From Catellatospora bangladeshensis (GTDB lineage: Bacteria; Actinomycetota; Actinomycetes; Mycobacteriales; Micromonosporaceae), in assembly GCF_016862575.1 (NCBI RefSeq), contig NZ_BONF01000010.1, forward strand, positions 248,001 to 312,000: a stretch of 64,000 bases of DNA, in the 5' to 3' direction. The notes beneath the pieces are model-generated. The model had not been told where the DNA came from. It did no database searches and saw only the letters and a program-made list of their open reading frames with translations. Shown in pieces: positions 33,913-41,993 of this stretch (the first letter of the stretch is position 1; every line of letters begins with the position of its first letter). The position numbers and the translations under genes are program-made.

Positions 33913-34713
33913 ATGAACCGACGACGCACCCTCGCCCGGCGCACGACCGGCACCGCCGCCGCGATGTTCCTGCTGGCCGCCGCCGCGCTGGCCGGGCCTA
34001 CCACCGCACCCGCGAGCGCGGGACCCCTGCCCTGCCTGGCGCCCGCCAGCGCGACGCTCTACGACGCGGGCGCCGTGCTGAAGTGGCAGCTCGCCACCTA
34101 TCGCGTCACCACCCGCAGCAACTTCTGGTCGGTCGTGGCCACCCGGGGTTCGCAGGGATACGACTCCGACATCGTGCTGTTCAGCCTGGAGGGATGCGCG
34201 ATCGGCGAGAGCCGGCAGGGTGACTTCATCCCCTCCGACTGGGTCGCCTTCGACAACAACTCCGGGCGCCTGCCCGCCGGGGCCTACGCGACCCGGGTGC
34301 TGGGACACCCGGGCGAGACCAACCCGGTCAAGTACAACGTCCAGTTCGTCGAGGGCGGGCGCACCCTGTCCACGTCGACGCCGGCCGTCGACCAGCCCAT
34401 CGGCGCGAGCTACCTCGACTGGATCGTCGACATCCGCGACGTGTACCTGTCGAACACGGCCACGTACACGTTCACCGCGACCGGTGGGTTCAGCTCGCTG
34501 CAGCTGCTCGGCAGCAGCAGCACCGAGCCCGCCACGTGGGCGCGGACCCCCGGCACCGCCGTGGCCTCCGCCTCGACGCCGGTCTACGACCTGGACACCC
34601 CGCAGACCGCGACGCTCACCTTCCGGCCCGCGCAGTCGGGCTGGTACGGGGCGCTGTTCGTCCGCAACGGCTGGTGGGGTGCGCCGGTGTCGGTCCGCGT
34701 CTCGGCGTCCTGA
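33913..34713 (+). CDS. Secreted protein of unknown function
   Basis: A 266-residue exported protein: basic start (MNRRRTLARRTTG), hydrophobic segment and PASAG cleavage region, then a beta-rich mature chain of about 230 residues with two short repeats of strand-turn-strand type (TYTFTATGGFSSLQLLG, TLTFRPAQSGWYGALFVRNG). Two cysteines (PCLA, EGCA) may pair. The fold looks like tandem PPC-type beta-sandwiches found in secreted proteases and lectins, which is an inference from pattern only. GGAGGA precedes ATG 33913. It lies upstream of the rhamnogalacturonan lyase but is separated from it by that gene's own promoter. Confidence 0.7.
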   Translation: MNRRRTLARRTTGTAAAMFLLAAAALAGPTTAPASAGPLPCLAPASATLYDAGAVLKWQLATYRVTTRSNFWSVVATRGSQGYDSDIVLFSLEGCAIGESRQGDFIPSDWVAFDNNSGRLPAGAYATRVLGHPGETNPVKYNVQFVEGGRTLSTSTPAVDQPIGASYLDWIVDIRDVYLSNTATYTFTATGGFSSLQLLGSSSTEPATWARTPGTAVASASTPVYDLDTPQTATLTFRPAQSGWYGALFVRNGWWGAPVSVRVSAS

Positions 34714-34733
34714 CCGCCTGACCGCTTCCCGGG

Positions 34734-34762
34734 TTGAAACGGTTCATTGATGGGTCTAACAT
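34734..34762 (+). promoter_or_regulatory. Promoter of the rhamnogalacturonan lyase gene with LacI-style operator
   Basis: TTGAAA (34734-34739), a 17-nt spacer and TAACAT (34757-34762). The imperfect palindrome TGAAACGGTTCA (34735-34746) overlaps the -35 box, as LacI-family repressor sites do in actinobacterial glycoside-utilisation genes. Operator function is inferred. Confidence 0.65.
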
Positions 34763-34870
34763 CGCTCGCGGGAGCAGGGCACGCTACCGCGAACTACGCC
34801 AACCGGATGCACGGGCATGCATCGGCCGGTCGGCAGCGACCCCCGTACCTCCTTCCTCGGGAGCACACAG

Positions 34871-37138
34871 ATGCCCACACGTACCCGACGGCGCCTGGCG
34901 ATCCTCGCCGGCGCCACCGCAACGGCCCTGACCGCCGGCCTGATCGCGGCGGTCAGCGCCCAGGCCGCCGCGGGCTGCCGCGTCGACTACGCCGTCACCA
35001 ACCAGTGGGGCGGCGGCTTCGGCGCCAACGTCACCATCACCAACCTCGGCGACCCGGTCAACGGCTGGACCCTGACCTGGAGCTTCACCGGCGGGCAGGT
35101 CATCAGCCAGCTGTGGAACGGCACGTTCACCCAGTCCGGGACGGCCGTGTCCGTCCGCGACGCCGGCTACAACGCGCCCATCGCGACCAACGCGAGCACC
35201 GCGTTCGGCTTCAACGCCAGCTGGAACGACGTGTCGAACCCGGCCCCGGCGAGCTTCGCGCTCAACGGCACCACCTGCACCGGCGCCCCGGTGCCGACCT
35301 CCGGCGCGCCGTCGCCGTCGGCCAGCGCGTCACCGAGCCCGTCGGCGTCGCCGTCGGCCTCCCCGTCACCCTCCGCGCCGCCGTCGCCGAGCCCGTCCGG
35401 GCCGCCGCCGTCCGGCGCGAAGCAGATGGAGGACCTGAACCGGGGCCTGGTCAGCGTCCGCTCCGGCAGCGCCAACCTGGTGTCCTGGCGGCTGCTCGGC
35501 ACCGAGTCCTACAGCACCGGGTTCAACCTGTACCGGGGCGGCACCAAGGTGAACGCCTCCCCCATCACGAACTCGACGAACTACCTCGACAGCGGTGCCG
35601 CGGCCGACGCGTCCTACACGGTGCGGGCCGTCGTCAACGGGGTCGAGCAGGCCGCGTCCGGGGCGTCGCTGCGCTTCACCGGGGGCAACTACCTCGACGT
35701 GCCGATCTCGGCGCCGGCCAGCGGATACTCGGCCAATGACGCGTCGGTCGGCGACCTCGACGGCGACGGGCAGTACGAGATCGTGCTCAAGTGGGACCCG
35801 GACAACGCCAAGGACAACTCGCAGTCCGGGGTCACCGGCAACGTCTACGTCGACGCGTACCGGCTCAACGGCACCCGCATGTGGCGCATCGACCTGGGCC
35901 GCAACATCCGGGCGGGGGCGCACTACACCCAGTTCCAGGTGTACGACTACGACGGCGACGGCCGCGCCGAGGTCGCGATGAAGACCGCCGACGCGACCCG
36001 CGACGGCGTCGGCACGGTCATCGGCAACGCGAGCGCCGACTACCGCAACTCCTCCGGCTACGTGCTGACGGGGCCGGAGTACCTGACCATGTTCAACGGC
36101 CTCAACGGGGCGGCGCTGTCGACGGTCAACTACGAGCCGCCGCGCGGCACGGTTTCGTCCTGGGGTGACAGCTACGGCAACCGGGTCGACCGGTTCCTGG
36201 CGGGCACCGCGTACCTCGACGGGGCGCGGCCGAGCCTGATCATGTCGCGCGGGTACTACACCCGTACCGTCATCGTGGCCTGGGACTTCCGCAACGGGAG
36301 CCTGACCCGCCGCTGGACCTTCGACTCCAACAGCGCGGGCAGCCAGTACGCCGGGCAGGGCAACCACCAGCTGTCCATCGGCGACGTGGACGCCGACGGG
36401 CGCGACGAGATCATCTTCGGCGCGATGACGATCAACGACAACGGCCAGCCGCTGTGGAACACCACCCGCGGCCACGGCGACGCCCTGCACGTCGGCGACC
36501 TCGTCCCGAGCCGGGCCGGGCTGGAAGTGTTCAAGGTCAGCGAGAGCACCAGCCAGCCAGGTTCGTGGTTGGCCGACGCGCGGACCGGCCAGATCCTCTG
36601 GAGCACCGCCTCCGGGGCCGACAACGGGCGTGGCGTGGCGGGCGACATCTGGGCCGGCAGCCCCGGCGCGGAAGCCTGGTCGGCCTCCGACACCACCCTG
36701 CGCAACACCTCCAACGGTGCGTCACTCGGCCGTGAACCCAGCTCGATCAACTTCCTGGTCTGGTGGGACGGCGACCCGGTGCGGGAGCTGCTCGACGGCA
36801 CGCACATCGACAAGTACGGCACCTCCGGCGACACCCGCCTGCTCACCGGCAGCAACGTCGCCTCCAACAACGGCACCAAGTCCACCCCGGCCCTGTCCGC
36901 CGACCTGTTCGGCGACTGGCGCGAGGAAGTCATCTGGCGCACCAGCGACAACACGGCGCTGCGTATCTACGCCACCACCAACACCACCGACCGCCGCATC
37001 CACACCCTGATGCACGACCCGATGTACCGGGTCGCCATCGCCTGGCAGAACACCGCCTACAACCAGCCGCCCCACCCGAGCTTCTTCATCGGCGACGGCA
37101 TGAGCACCCCCACCCTCCCCAACATCTACCTCCGCTAG
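34871..37138 (+). CDS. Secreted rhamnogalacturonan lyase (PL11) with N-terminal CBM2
   Basis: A 755-residue pectin-degrading lyase. Signal peptide about 1-35; a CBM2 cellulose-binding domain about 36-136 (GCRVDYAVTNQWGGGFGANV, GWTLTWSFTGGQVISQLWNG); a Pro/Ser-rich linker about 140-180; then the PL11 eight-bladed propeller (MEDLNRGLVSVRSG, SVGDLDGDGQYEIVLKWDPD, VYDYDGDGRAEVAMKTADA, IGDVDADGRDEIIFGAMTIN, ending NQPPHPSFFIGDGM). Repeated D-x-D-x-D-G loops bind Ca2+. It cleaves the rhamnose-galacturonate backbone of RG-I by beta-elimination. ATG 34871 follows GGGAG. The last 111 bases including the trailing repeat are duplicated at 38948-39057. Confidence 0.95.
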   Translation: MPTRTRRRLAILAGATATALTAGLIAAVSAQAAAGCRVDYAVTNQWGGGFGANVTITNLGDPVNGWTLTWSFTGGQVISQLWNGTFTQSGTAVSVRDAGYNAPIATNASTAFGFNASWNDVSNPAPASFALNGTTCTGAPVPTSGAPSPSASASPSPSASPSASPSPSAPPSPSPSGPPPSGAKQMEDLNRGLVSVRSGSANLVSWRLLGTESYSTGFNLYRGGTKVNASPITNSTNYLDSGAAADASYTVRAVVNGVEQAASGASLRFTGGNYLDVPISAPASGYSANDASVGDLDGDGQYEIVLKWDPDNAKDNSQSGVTGNVYVDAYRLNGTRMWRIDLGRNIRAGAHYTQFQVYDYDGDGRAEVAMKTADATRDGVGTVIGNASADYRNSSGYVLTGPEYLTMFNGLNGAALSTVNYEPPRGTVSSWGDSYGNRVDRFLAGTAYLDGARPSLIMSRGYYTRTVIVAWDFRNGSLTRRWTFDSNSAGSQYAGQGNHQLSIGDVDADGRDEIIFGAMTINDNGQPLWNTTRGHGDALHVGDLVPSRAGLEVFKVSESTSQPGSWLADARTGQILWSTASGADNGRGVAGDIWAGSPGAEAWSASDTTLRNTSNGASLGREPSSINFLVWWDGDPVRELLDGTHIDKYGTSGDTRLLTGSNVASNNGTKSTPALSADLFGDWREEVIWRTSDNTALRIYATTNTTDRRIHTLMHDPMYRVAIAWQNTAYNQPPHPSFFIGDGMSTPTLPNIYLR

Positions 37139-37139
37139 A

Positions 37140-37191
37140 AAGGAAGGGCACCTTCTTAACGCTATGCGTAGAAGAAGGTGCCCTTCTTAAC
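37140..37191. repeat. 52-bp inverted-repeat element (intact copy 1)
   Basis: Two bases after the lyase stop codon. It is the exact reverse complement of the element at 53314-53365: arms AAGGAAGGGCACCTTCTT and AAGAAGGTGCCCTTCTT around the spacer AACGCTATGCGTAG. It can form a 17-bp hairpin and probably terminates the lyase transcript. Confidence 0.92.
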
Positions 37192-37263
37192 TCCGGATCA
37201 CGGTGTGCTGTCGACAAGCGGTCCTACGCTCAGACATCAGTCGCCAGCATGGCCGGAGGGTCG

Positions 37264-37803
37264 ATGGACCTGCTGAACTCTGTACTTCCGCTGTTCGGTG
37301 TCGTCGTCGGCGCAGCAGGAGCCTACTGGGCGACGGCCGCCACGGAGCGCCAGCGCTGGCGGCGAACCCAGAGCACTCGCTGGGACGACCGCAGGCTCAC
37401 TGCCTACATAACCTATGGCGAGACGAGCAAACAGATCATGACGATCGCCCACCGTATCGCCGCTGCTCGCGGGCTTGACAAGGCGATCGAACCGCTCTCG
37501 CCCAGAGAGGGTCTCGACCAGCTCGCCACCGCGATAGCCGCGCGGCAGGCCGCTTGGGAGGCTGTGCTGCTGCTCGGCGATGTCGACGCTGTGCATGCCG
37601 CGCGAGCATGGGATCGGGCTCTGTGGCGACCTGTCGAGATCGTCCGCGGAGACGCTTGCACCCGACAGCAATGGCGAAAAGCCGACATCGCCGTAGGCGA
37701 AGCCCGTGACGCTTTCTATGCGGCGGCGCGCCGTGACCTCGGCGTACAGGCTATCGGTCCGCTGCCCCAGCTGCGCCCTCCGGCCAGCGACGCCGACGGC
37801 TAG
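37264..37803 (+). CDS. Hypothetical single-helix membrane protein
   Basis: A 179-residue protein: an N-terminal membrane helix (MDLLNSVLPLFGVVVGAAGA, about 1-22) followed by a basic, arginine/tryptophan-rich stretch (ERQRWRRTQSTRWDDRRLTA) and a mostly helical cytoplasmic domain. ATG 37264 follows GGAGGG closely; ATG 37249 is an alternative. Proteins with this layout are frequent orphans in actinobacteria; no function is assigned. It lies in the low-conservation stretch between the lyase gene and the IS remnant. Confidence 0.65.
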   Translation: MDLLNSVLPLFGVVVGAAGAYWATAATERQRWRRTQSTRWDDRRLTAYITYGETSKQIMTIAHRIAAARGLDKAIEPLSPREGLDQLATAIAARQAAWEAVLLLGDVDAVHAARAWDRALWRPVEIVRGDACTRQQWRKADIAVGEARDAFYAAARRDLGVQAIGPLPQLRPPASDADG

Positions 37804-37835
37804 TGAGCGCCAGCGCCGGACGCCTGCACCGATCA

Positions 37836-37876
37836 AAAGGGCACCTTCTTGTTCGTCGAACAAGAAGGTGCCCTTT
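37836..37876. repeat. Near-perfect hairpin variant of the GGGCACCTTCTT element
   Basis: Arms 37836-37855 and 37857-37876 are a perfect 20-bp inverted repeat (AAAGGGCACCTTCTTGTTCG) around a single base. It shares the GGGCACCTTCTT core with the 52-bp element but has a different centre. It lies 32 bases after the hypothetical gene, fitting a terminator role. Confidence 0.85.
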
Positions 37877-38041
37877 CCTGCTCAGGGCTTGTCGAACTGT
37901 CTGGGCTCGCATGATGCTTGACGGTACGGCGTCGCAGGATGCTTTACACCCAGTCAAGATCGATTTGTGTCATGTCCGGTGCTGACGCCGATGGTACGGC
38001 GCCCGAGACCGGCGAGGCCGTCTTGGCGGCATCGGCACTCG

Positions 38042-38047
38042 TATGAT
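38042..38047 (+). promoter_or_regulatory. -10 box of a probable leaderless gene
   Basis: TATGAT at 38042-38047 ends 6 bases before ATG 38054, so transcription would start at or next to the start codon. No convincing -35 hexamer at the right spacing. Confidence 0.45.
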
Positions 38048-38053
38048 CTCCCG

Positions 38054-38539
38054 ATGATCGAGCCCTCGCCTGTAACCCGGTCGTCGCTGCGCCACGTATT
38101 ACCGATCCTCGTGCCAGCGCCGATGGCGGTGCTGCCGACCCGGACCTGGTCCGACGAGCAGTGGGAACGAATCACGCTCGGTTACCGCGCCCGTGGCATG
38201 GACGAGCGGTGGGACGTGTTTGTCGAGGACCAGACCGTGTTCCTGCACCGCAGCTGGACGGGGTTTGGGATCTACGAAGCATCGTTTTCGGCCGTGGCCG
38301 GCGAAGGCTGGCGCATCTCAGCGGCGGTCACAGAAGCCGATCCGTCGCGATGCGGCCGCACCTCGGATCAGTACGACCGCGTGATGCTTGAACTTGTCCT
38401 CAGCACGATCGTGCTTGGCGAGCCCGCCGGGGAACTGCGCGTCGAGTTGGTCGCTTTGATGACGCAGACGTCCGGACGCACAGATACTCCGGCAGGTCTC
38501 ATCGAACACAGCATGGTCGGGCTGCGATCAGATCGGTGA
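38054..38539 (+). CDS. Hypothetical protein
   Basis: A 161-residue soluble protein without recognised family. Its central part (WDVFVEDQTVFLHRSWTGFG, then IYEASFSAV) resembles the short beta-strand/loop layout of small actinobacterial proteins annotated only as hypothetical (R-x-W-x-F/I-x-x-x-E). The rest is a helix-rich C terminus. No signal peptide. ATG 38054 has no ribosome site but a TATGAT box 6 bases before it. GC content is slightly below its surroundings. It lies between the hairpin at 37836 and the IS481 remnant, in a region with signs of rearrangement. Confidence 0.6.
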   Translation: MIEPSPVTRSSLRHVLPILVPAPMAVLPTRTWSDEQWERITLGYRARGMDERWDVFVEDQTVFLHRSWTGFGIYEASFSAVAGEGWRISAAVTEADPSRCGRTSDQYDRVMLELVLSTIVLGEPAGELRVELVALMTQTSGRTDTPAGLIEHSMVGLRSDR

Positions 38540-38547
38540 GTACCAGA

Positions 38548-38902
38548 TCAGGCACGTAGGCGCGTTTGCTCCTGCTGATCCGGGATGGAAGGCGGCGGCG
38601 TGACACCGCGACGACCAGCCTCGAACCGCAGTCGACGCGGACCCCATCGAGGGTGATCCCGGCGCAGCTCACATACCAGCGCTTCGGTCTCGGCGTCAAC
38701 CCGGTGCGGGCAGAGGCGGGGCCGATGAGATCGGTCTTCCAATCCCTCGACGCCCTCGGCGGCATACCGGGTCAGCCAGTTGTGGATCGTTTGCCGCGAC
38801 ACCGCATAGCGGGCGGCAACCTCCGTCTTCGGCGTCCCGCCCAGGCACTCCATCACAGCATGGAACCGCTGCTCCAACACGCTCAACTCCGCAAGTCCCA
38901 CC
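38548..38902 (-). pseudogene. IS481-family transposase remnant (N-terminal part)
   Basis: From GTG 38902 the minus strand encodes LAELSVLEQRFHAVMECLGG, then VSRQTIHNWLTRYAAEGVEG, LEDRSHRPRLCPHRV and VCELRRDHPRWGPRRLRFEA, which is the helix-turn-helix and linker region of IS481 transposases. Homology ends near GRRGVTPPPS and the frame stops at 38548; the whole DDE catalytic core (about 200 residues) is missing. So this is a dead 5' fragment. It abuts a fragment of a pectin lyase gene, indicating that insertion or deletion reshaped this locus. Confidence 0.85.
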
Positions 38903-38947
38903 CGGTGCCCCTCACGCCTGAATACAGGCGCAACGAGACGCGACAAG

Positions 38948-39035
38948 ACACCGCCTACAACCAGCCGCCCCACCCGAGCTTCTTCATCGGCGACGGCATG
39001 ACCGCCCCCACCCTCCCCACAGCTACCTCCGCTAG
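38948..39035 (+). pseudogene. Duplicated 3' end of a rhamnogalacturonan lyase gene
   Basis: Bases 38948-39057 match 37050-37160 (the end of the lyase gene, its stop codon and the first half of the trailing repeat) with only about three substitutions and one deleted base. The peptide TAYNQPPHPSFFIGDGM is kept, then the deletion shifts the frame. Everything upstream of this tail is absent and replaced by the IS481 remnant. It is either a partial duplication of the nearby gene or the tail of a lost paralogue. Confidence 0.85.
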
Positions 39036-39057
39036 AAAGGAAGGGCACCTTCTTAAC
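39035..39057. repeat. Left half of the 52-bp element behind the duplicated lyase tail
   Basis: GAAAGGAAGGGCACCTTCTT plus AAC, identical to the start of the element at 37140 with its left flank, then diverging. The right arm is missing, so the duplication breakpoint lies in the element spacer. Confidence 0.8.
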
Positions 39058-39149
39058 CAGCACCCGACCTGAGGGCCCCTGTTCGAAGCCGCCCAGGACG
39101 AATCGGCCGCCGCTTCCCGTCGGCGGCGTTCGCTGGGAGGATGCCGCGC

Positions 39150-39926
39150 ATGACGGGGACGAAGGGTGAACACCGCGACGGCAGGTGGCGCGGCTGGGGA
39201 ACGTGGCGGGTACTGCGTATCGCGCTGGTCGGCGCGTGGTGCCTGTGGGCGGTCGCAGCATGGTGGTCGGCGCCGCGTCCGGCGGAGGCCGACGACGCCC
39301 GCACGGACATCGCTGCCGGACAGGTGACGGTCTACCAGTGGGCCGACAAGTGGGAACGGCCAATGCTGTCCTCGTGGGGCACGGTGCCCGAACTTCGGTC
39401 GTGGGGCCACAACGGCCCCCTGTTCATCTGGCGCACGAACGAGGGACGCACGTACTACGCAGTGGCCGATGCCGCACCCGCCGACCGTCTCCTGGCCGGC
39501 GGCGGTGCCGAGCCGTCCCGCCCGCAGACGGAGGCGATCCGCGCGGCGGTGATGGCGTCGCTGCTGGACACCGCCCGGCCGCTGCACGGCGACATCCGCC
39601 CGGCCTCCCGCTACCTGCCGATGCTCATCGGCCTCATCTGCCTGGCCATCATCGTGAGGGGGCCGGCGCCCGCCCTCGGCACGCGGTGGTACTGGTTCTG
39701 GCTCACCACGGGGGTTCCCCTCGGACTGGGTGTGCTGGCCTGGCTGGCCATCGAACGCCCATGGTCAGCGCGGCCGGGCCCGATGTCCGAGCCTGACGTG
39801 GACAGCCGCCACCGGGGCCTGAGGGGACTTCTCATCGCCGTCGCGGCCTCGGTCGCCCTCGCCGCGCTGGGCTTAGTCCTCCGCGAGTTCTTCGGCACCT
39901 GGGCGTTCCCGGAACCGCTCGGCTGA
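39150..39926 (+). CDS. Hypothetical membrane protein
   Basis: A 258-residue protein with an N-terminal helix (VLRIALVGAWCLWAVAAWWS, about 20-40), an extracytoplasmic segment of about 110 residues (VTVYQWADKWERPMLSSWGT, GRTYYAVADA), then two membrane helices (LPMLIGLICLAIIV and WFWLTTGVPLGLGVLAWLAI) and a fourth near the C terminus. ATG 39150 is 9 bases after GGGAGG, while ATG 39141 is too close. Tryptophan is unusually abundant. No family recognised. It is monocistronic and converges on the anti-sigma-like gene with a terminator between them. Confidence 0.65.
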   Translation: MTGTKGEHRDGRWRGWGTWRVLRIALVGAWCLWAVAAWWSAPRPAEADDARTDIAAGQVTVYQWADKWERPMLSSWGTVPELRSWGHNGPLFIWRTNEGRTYYAVADAAPADRLLAGGGAEPSRPQTEAIRAAVMASLLDTARPLHGDIRPASRYLPMLIGLICLAIIVRGPAPALGTRWYWFWLTTGVPLGLGVLAWLAIERPWSARPGPMSEPDVDSRHRGLRGLLIAVAASVALAALGLVLREFFGTWAFPEPLG

Positions 39927-39936
39927 CCGGCGATCC

Positions 39937-39983
39937 GGTCGGGCCGGGCCCCTTCATCAGCTGAAGGGCGCCCGGCCCGGACC
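39937..39983. terminator. Bidirectional terminator
   Basis: Imperfect but long GC-rich hairpin: GGTCGGGCCGGGC pairs with GCCCGGCCCGGACC, and CCCTTCA with TGAAGGG nearer the loop. It lies between the convergent membrane-protein gene and the gene at 39992. Confidence 0.7.
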
Positions 39984-39991
39984 TTGGTCGC

Positions 39992-41077
39992 TCAGGGCTT
40001 GTCGATCAGCTCCGCGAGCGCGGCCTCGCCCTGAGCGAACACGGTCCCGCCGCTGCCGGTCGACATGATCCGGTGACAGCCGCCGAGCTCCACATAGTTC
40101 TGCGGGTCGAAGCCGCTCACCGAATGCACCAGTGCGAAGCGGCGCGCGTGCTCGGTGCACGGCTTCGGCGGCCCCGCCGCCAGCAGCGCCTGCTCGATCG
40201 CCACCCGCCGGTCCTCCGGCAGCACCGTCCCGTGGACGAACTCGCCCGCGCCGTCCCGGCCCTGCGCCACCTCGTACACACACACCCGGACCGGCCCGGA
40301 CGGGAACGGCGTGGGTGTTCCCGGGCGAGGGCTGGACTCGGTCGTGGCCTGGAGGGCGATCACGTCCTTGTAGCTCTCGCTGCACCCGGACGCGGCGGCT
40401 TCGGCAGAGATCACCTCCCTGATCCGCCATGTCGCGACCGTGGTCGTCTGCAGTGCCCGCAGCGCCTGGGTGAACTCCGGCCGGGACGCGCGGCACCGCC
40501 CGAGCGGGATGCCCGGCCGGGTCCACCGCCCGTCCGCGTCGACGACCGCCAGCCACGGAGCGCCCGGGAGCATCGCGAAGCAGGGGCCTTCCGTCGCCGT
40601 GGGCTCATCCGGCAGGCGAAGTGCGGCCACGATGGCGGCCACGTCCTCGCCGCGCCGCTCGACGCCCATCATGTCCTCGCCGCCGTCGGGCCGCCGCTGC
40701 TGCTCCTGACCGCAGAGAACGACCGCGACGGGGACGAAGCCGTCGTCGAGACGCGGCAGGTCCGCGGCCTCATCCGCCGTCAGGTGGTAGCGCAGCAGAC
40801 CCTGCTCCGGTGCCGTCCGCTCGCAGGAGACCCAGCGGCTCGGCTCGACGGAGGCTCCGAGCGTGGTGGCGGGCGTGGTGACGCCCCCGCCGAGCATCCG
40901 CACCCCGCCGAAGCCCAGCCCCACAGCGAGCACCAGGGCGAACGCGCTGCCCGCGAGCAGGCGCTGCCGCTGTCGGCCGACCCTCCGGGCCACCGCGCCC
41001 ACCCGGTCCTCCGGCGCGGCCAGCACCGGCACGGCCCCGTTCAGCAGCCGCTTGATGTCCTCGTCCTCGGGTGTCAT
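39992..41077 (-). CDS. Single-pass membrane protein paired with a SigE-family sigma factor (putative anti-sigma factor)
   Basis: A 361-residue protein: a cytoplasmic N-terminal part of about 40 residues (MTPEDEDIKRLLNGAVPVLA), one membrane helix (AGSAFALVLAVGLGFGGVRM, about 42-61) and a large extracytoplasmic domain with several cysteines and alternating helices. It begins one base after the stop of the sigma gene. In Micromonosporaceae and Streptomyces SigE-family ECF genes are often followed by such membrane proteins that may act as regulators. No zinc-binding anti-sigma HxxxCxxC motif is visible, so the anti-sigma role rests on position and topology only. Confidence 0.65.
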   Translation of the reverse strand: MTPEDEDIKRLLNGAVPVLAAPEDRVGAVARRVGRQRQRLLAGSAFALVLAVGLGFGGVRMLGGGVTTPATTLGASVEPSRWVSCERTAPEQGLLRYHLTADEAADLPRLDDGFVPVAVVLCGQEQQRRPDGGEDMMGVERRGEDVAAIVAALRLPDEPTATEGPCFAMLPGAPWLAVVDADGRWTRPGIPLGRCRASRPEFTQALRALQTTTVATWRIREVISAEAAASGCSESYKDVIALQATTESSPRPGTPTPFPSGPVRVCVYEVAQGRDGAGEFVHGTVLPEDRRVAIEQALLAAGPPKPCTEHARRFALVHSVSGFDPQNYVELGGCHRIMSTGSGGTVFAQGEAALAELIDKP

Positions 41078-41078
41078 G

Positions 41079-41600
41079 TCACGGCCTCCCTGCGGCGAAC
41101 AGTTCGAGATTCGGATCGGTACGCAAGGACCGCAGCGCGCGCAGCGACTGGACCTTGACCGTGTTCTCGGAGCAGCCGAGCACCTCGGCGGTGCGCTGCA
41201 CCGACAGGTCCTCGACGTAGCGCAGCACCACCACCGCCCGCTGCTGCCTGCTGAGCCGGGCCAGCGCCCGCCGCACCGCGTCCCGGTCGGCGGACTCCCC
41301 CGCCGTGTCCCCGCCCGCCGACCGCTCCGGCGGGTCGCTGGGGATCTCCGCCCGCCACCGCCGCCGCCACCACGACACGTACGTGGTGAACAGCGCCTTG
41401 CGCGCGTACGCCTCCGGCTGCCCGCCGTCGGTGATCGAGGCCCAGCGCCGCCACAGGTCGGTCAGGACCGTCTGCAGCAGGTCCTCGGCCCGCCCGGCGT
41501 CACCGGTGAGCAGCCAGGCCGACCGCAGCAGCGCATCCGAGCGCGCGGCGACGAACTGGGCGAAGCCCTCCGGCGGCGCCGGTTCCCAGAGTCGTTGCAT
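41079..41600 (-). CDS. SigE-family ECF RNA polymerase sigma factor
   Basis: A 173-residue group 4 sigma factor. Region 2 (about 10-75) has RSAWLLTGDAGRAEDLLQTV, the signature of the SigE-type actinobacterial family, and YARKALFTTYVSWWRRRWR at region 2.4. Region 4 (about 110-165) has LSRQQRAVVVLRYVEDLSVQ and LGCSENTVKVQSLRALRSLR. Start ATG 41600 follows GGGAGG; longer frames upstream have no ribosome site. It drives an operon with the downstream membrane protein. Target promoters are unknown; none can be assigned by sequence alone. Confidence 0.92.
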   Translation of the reverse strand: MQRLWEPAPPEGFAQFVAARSDALLRSAWLLTGDAGRAEDLLQTVLTDLWRRWASITDGGQPEAYARKALFTTYVSWWRRRWRAEIPSDPPERSAGGDTAGESADRDAVRRALARLSRQQRAVVVLRYVEDLSVQRTAEVLGCSENTVKVQSLRALRSLRTDPNLELFAAGRP

Positions 41601-41744
41601 GTGTGAACCTCCCACCACCTGAACGCTCCGGGCGGCGGGTGAGGTTAACGCATCGGGTGGGCGAGCCGGCAACGGCGCGGCGCGCACAGGAGAAGGCCGT
41701 CCCAGCACCGGGCGAGCGGTGCCGGGACGGCTTCGACAGGAGCC

Positions 41745-41993
41745 TCACGCCTGGCAGCAGCACCTCCCCGTGCCCGCTGCCGCGTGCGTGTACAGCAGCT
41801 CGGCGACGTCGTGCGCCTGGTGCGAGGTGAGCGAGACCGAGCCGGTCGCGGTCTCGGCCTCCGGGGATGGGTAGACGACCAGGTCCCGGCGGCCGGAGTG
41901 GTGGCACACGATGGCCAGGCGCCGCCCGTCGGACGTGGTGAGGCTGAACCGCACGCCGATCCCGGGCAGGGCGGCACGTTCGATGAGTGTCAC
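41745..41993 (-). CDS. Small KhtT-N-like regulatory protein with terminal CCC motif
   Basis: An 82-residue protein, start GTG 41993 overlapping the upstream stop (GTGA). The sequence LPGIGVRFSLTTSDGRRLAI, followed by VVYPSPEAE and HQAHDVAELL, matches the N-terminal domain of KhtT-type regulatory subunits of cation/proton antiporters (PGVGxRxxLxTxDGRRL). The RCK/TrkA-C part is absent, so only the small domain remains. The tail AAAGTGRCCCQA holds three consecutive cysteines, unusual and possibly metal- or redox-sensing. As the last gene of the transporter operon it probably regulates the NhaD/ArsB-like permease (inference). Confidence 0.72.
   Translation of the reverse strand: MTLIERAALPGIGVRFSLTTSDGRRLAIVCHHSGRRDLVVYPSPEAETATGSVSLTSHQAHDVAELLYTHAAAGTGRCCCQA

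Noticed and set aside
35270-35420. Simple-sequence repeat of Ser/Pro codons that could look like a tandem or CRISPR-type repeat
   Set aside because: It is the linker between CBM2 and PL11; no spacer-repeat periodicity and no cas genes in the window.
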